From NCBI RefSeq assembly GCF_000243095.1, contig NZ_AHJE01000016.1:129370-193369 (forward strand): a DNA stretch of 64,000 nucleotides, written 5' to 3'. Below the pieces are notes generated by a model that searched no databases, was not told where the DNA came from, and saw only the letters and a program-made list of their open reading frames with translations. Origin of the DNA: Cupriavidus basilensis OR16. Its GTDB lineage: Bacteria > Pseudomonadota > Gammaproteobacteria > Burkholderiales > Burkholderiaceae. The translations under genes and the position numbers were made by a program. Below, in pieces: positions 63,724 to 64,000 of the stretch (positions are counted from its first letter, which is position 1; each line of letters starts with the position of its first letter).

Positions 63724-64000
63724 ACCCACGCGCTGCACCAGCCCTTGGTCGCGACCTGCTTGCCGGCAAACAGCGGGCAGCCGCCGCTTGCGTCCGCCGC
63801 CTTACCCTGGAAGAGCTGGCAGTTGCCGCAATGCTGGCTGGCGTCATGCTTCGGGTACTTGGCCTTGTCCACCTTCGACGAATCCGCCTTGTAGCCAAGG
63901 CCGACCGCCTGCGGGTCCTTTTCATCCACCATCGGGCCGCTGCCCTGCGCCCGGGCCGGCAGGGAAACGCCCAGCGCGCCGGCCGCCGCGATGATCGGAA
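63711..64000 (-). CDS. High-potential iron-sulfur protein (HiPIP), 5' end outside window
   Basis: The reverse strand from the window edge encodes the end of a Tat-type or Sec-type signal region (ALGVSLPARAQG) and a mature HiPIP: DEKDPQAVGLGYKADSSKV, then the four cluster cysteines in HCGNCQLFQG, GGCPLFAGK and KGWCSAWVKKA, with spacing typical of the family. It carries a single 4Fe-4S cluster as a soluble periplasmic electron carrier. The start codon lies beyond base 64000. A strong terminator follows at 63606-63648. Confidence 0.93.
   Translation of the reverse strand, partial: PIIAAAGALGVSLPARAQGSGPMVDEKDPQAVGLGYKADSSKVDKAKYPKHDASQHCGNCQLFQGKAADASGGCPLFAGKQVATKGWCSAWVKKA

Overview
The window looks like a GC-rich betaproteobacterial chromosome or chromid, most likely Burkholderiales of the Cupriavidus/Ralstonia type. 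This rests on five periplasmic Bug/TctC-type binding proteins next to catabolic operons, many LysR/IclR/MarR-regulated degradation clusters, a Fur-controlled DUF3325/DUF3649-PepSY-TonB receptor operon and an IS6-family remnant. The genus is an inference; there is no rRNA to confirm it.

Layout. 1-4010: end of a two-component system (kinase cut by the window edge, response regulator frameshifted), a DUF2946 protein and a broken TonB receptor. 4147-9263: CaiB/BaiF CoA-transferase, Bug protein and CitE/HpcH lyase with a divergent LysR, then a second LysR. 9422-13521: serine beta-lactamase-fold hydrolase and MFS exporter, a gltS tail remnant, a flap-endonuclease-like protein, a small winged-helix protein, and an initiator tRNA-fMet with terminator. 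13592-20510: an operon (chimeric Bug::RraA, 2-hydroxyacid dehydrogenase, two Bug proteins, broken SMP-30, cyclase) opposite an IclR gene.

21309-40395 is the centrepiece: a picolinic-acid (pyridine-2-carboxylate) degradation island of the pic type. The reverse strand carries picC-picG-picE-picD-(picF::molybdenum hydroxylase large subunit fusion)-FAD subunit-(2Fe-2S::CoxG fusion). The forward strand carries an MHS-type transporter, a five-gene branched-chain-type ABC importer and a four-component Rieske hydroxylase, followed by a convergent MarR repressor. TCAG-N4-CTGA palindromes sit before every transcription unit, singly or in pairs 21-22 bp apart, and define a local regulon. The predicted route is picolinate, 6-hydroxypicolinate, 3,6-dihydroxypicolinate, 2,5-dihydroxypyridine, N-formylmaleamate, maleamate, maleate, fumarate. 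Four steps or subunits are damaged in this copy.

40579-52681: an aromatic-acid-type MFS, a frameshifted lipoprotein, LuxR and GlxA-like regulators, a mini-tautomerase remnant, a dienelactone hydrolase-like protein, and an operon of RraA-like aldolase, aminotransferase and LeuCD-like dehydratase with a truncated Bug facing a truncated LysR. 53074-58480: aldo/keto reductase, frameshifted MFS, VOC protein, metallophosphoesterase, MarR-like regulator, and a LysR tail cut by an IS6 remnant. 58829-63404: Fur-box-preceded siderophore uptake operon. 63711-64000: a HiPIP entering from the right edge.

A striking property is the density of scars. At least six sites look like internal or junction deletions, two of them giving in-frame gene fusions, and there are several single-base frameshifts and two TGA codons at expected tryptophans. 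They lie mostly in catabolic or transport genes. Either this is a decaying accessory region or the assembly carries indel errors; sequence alone cannot decide.
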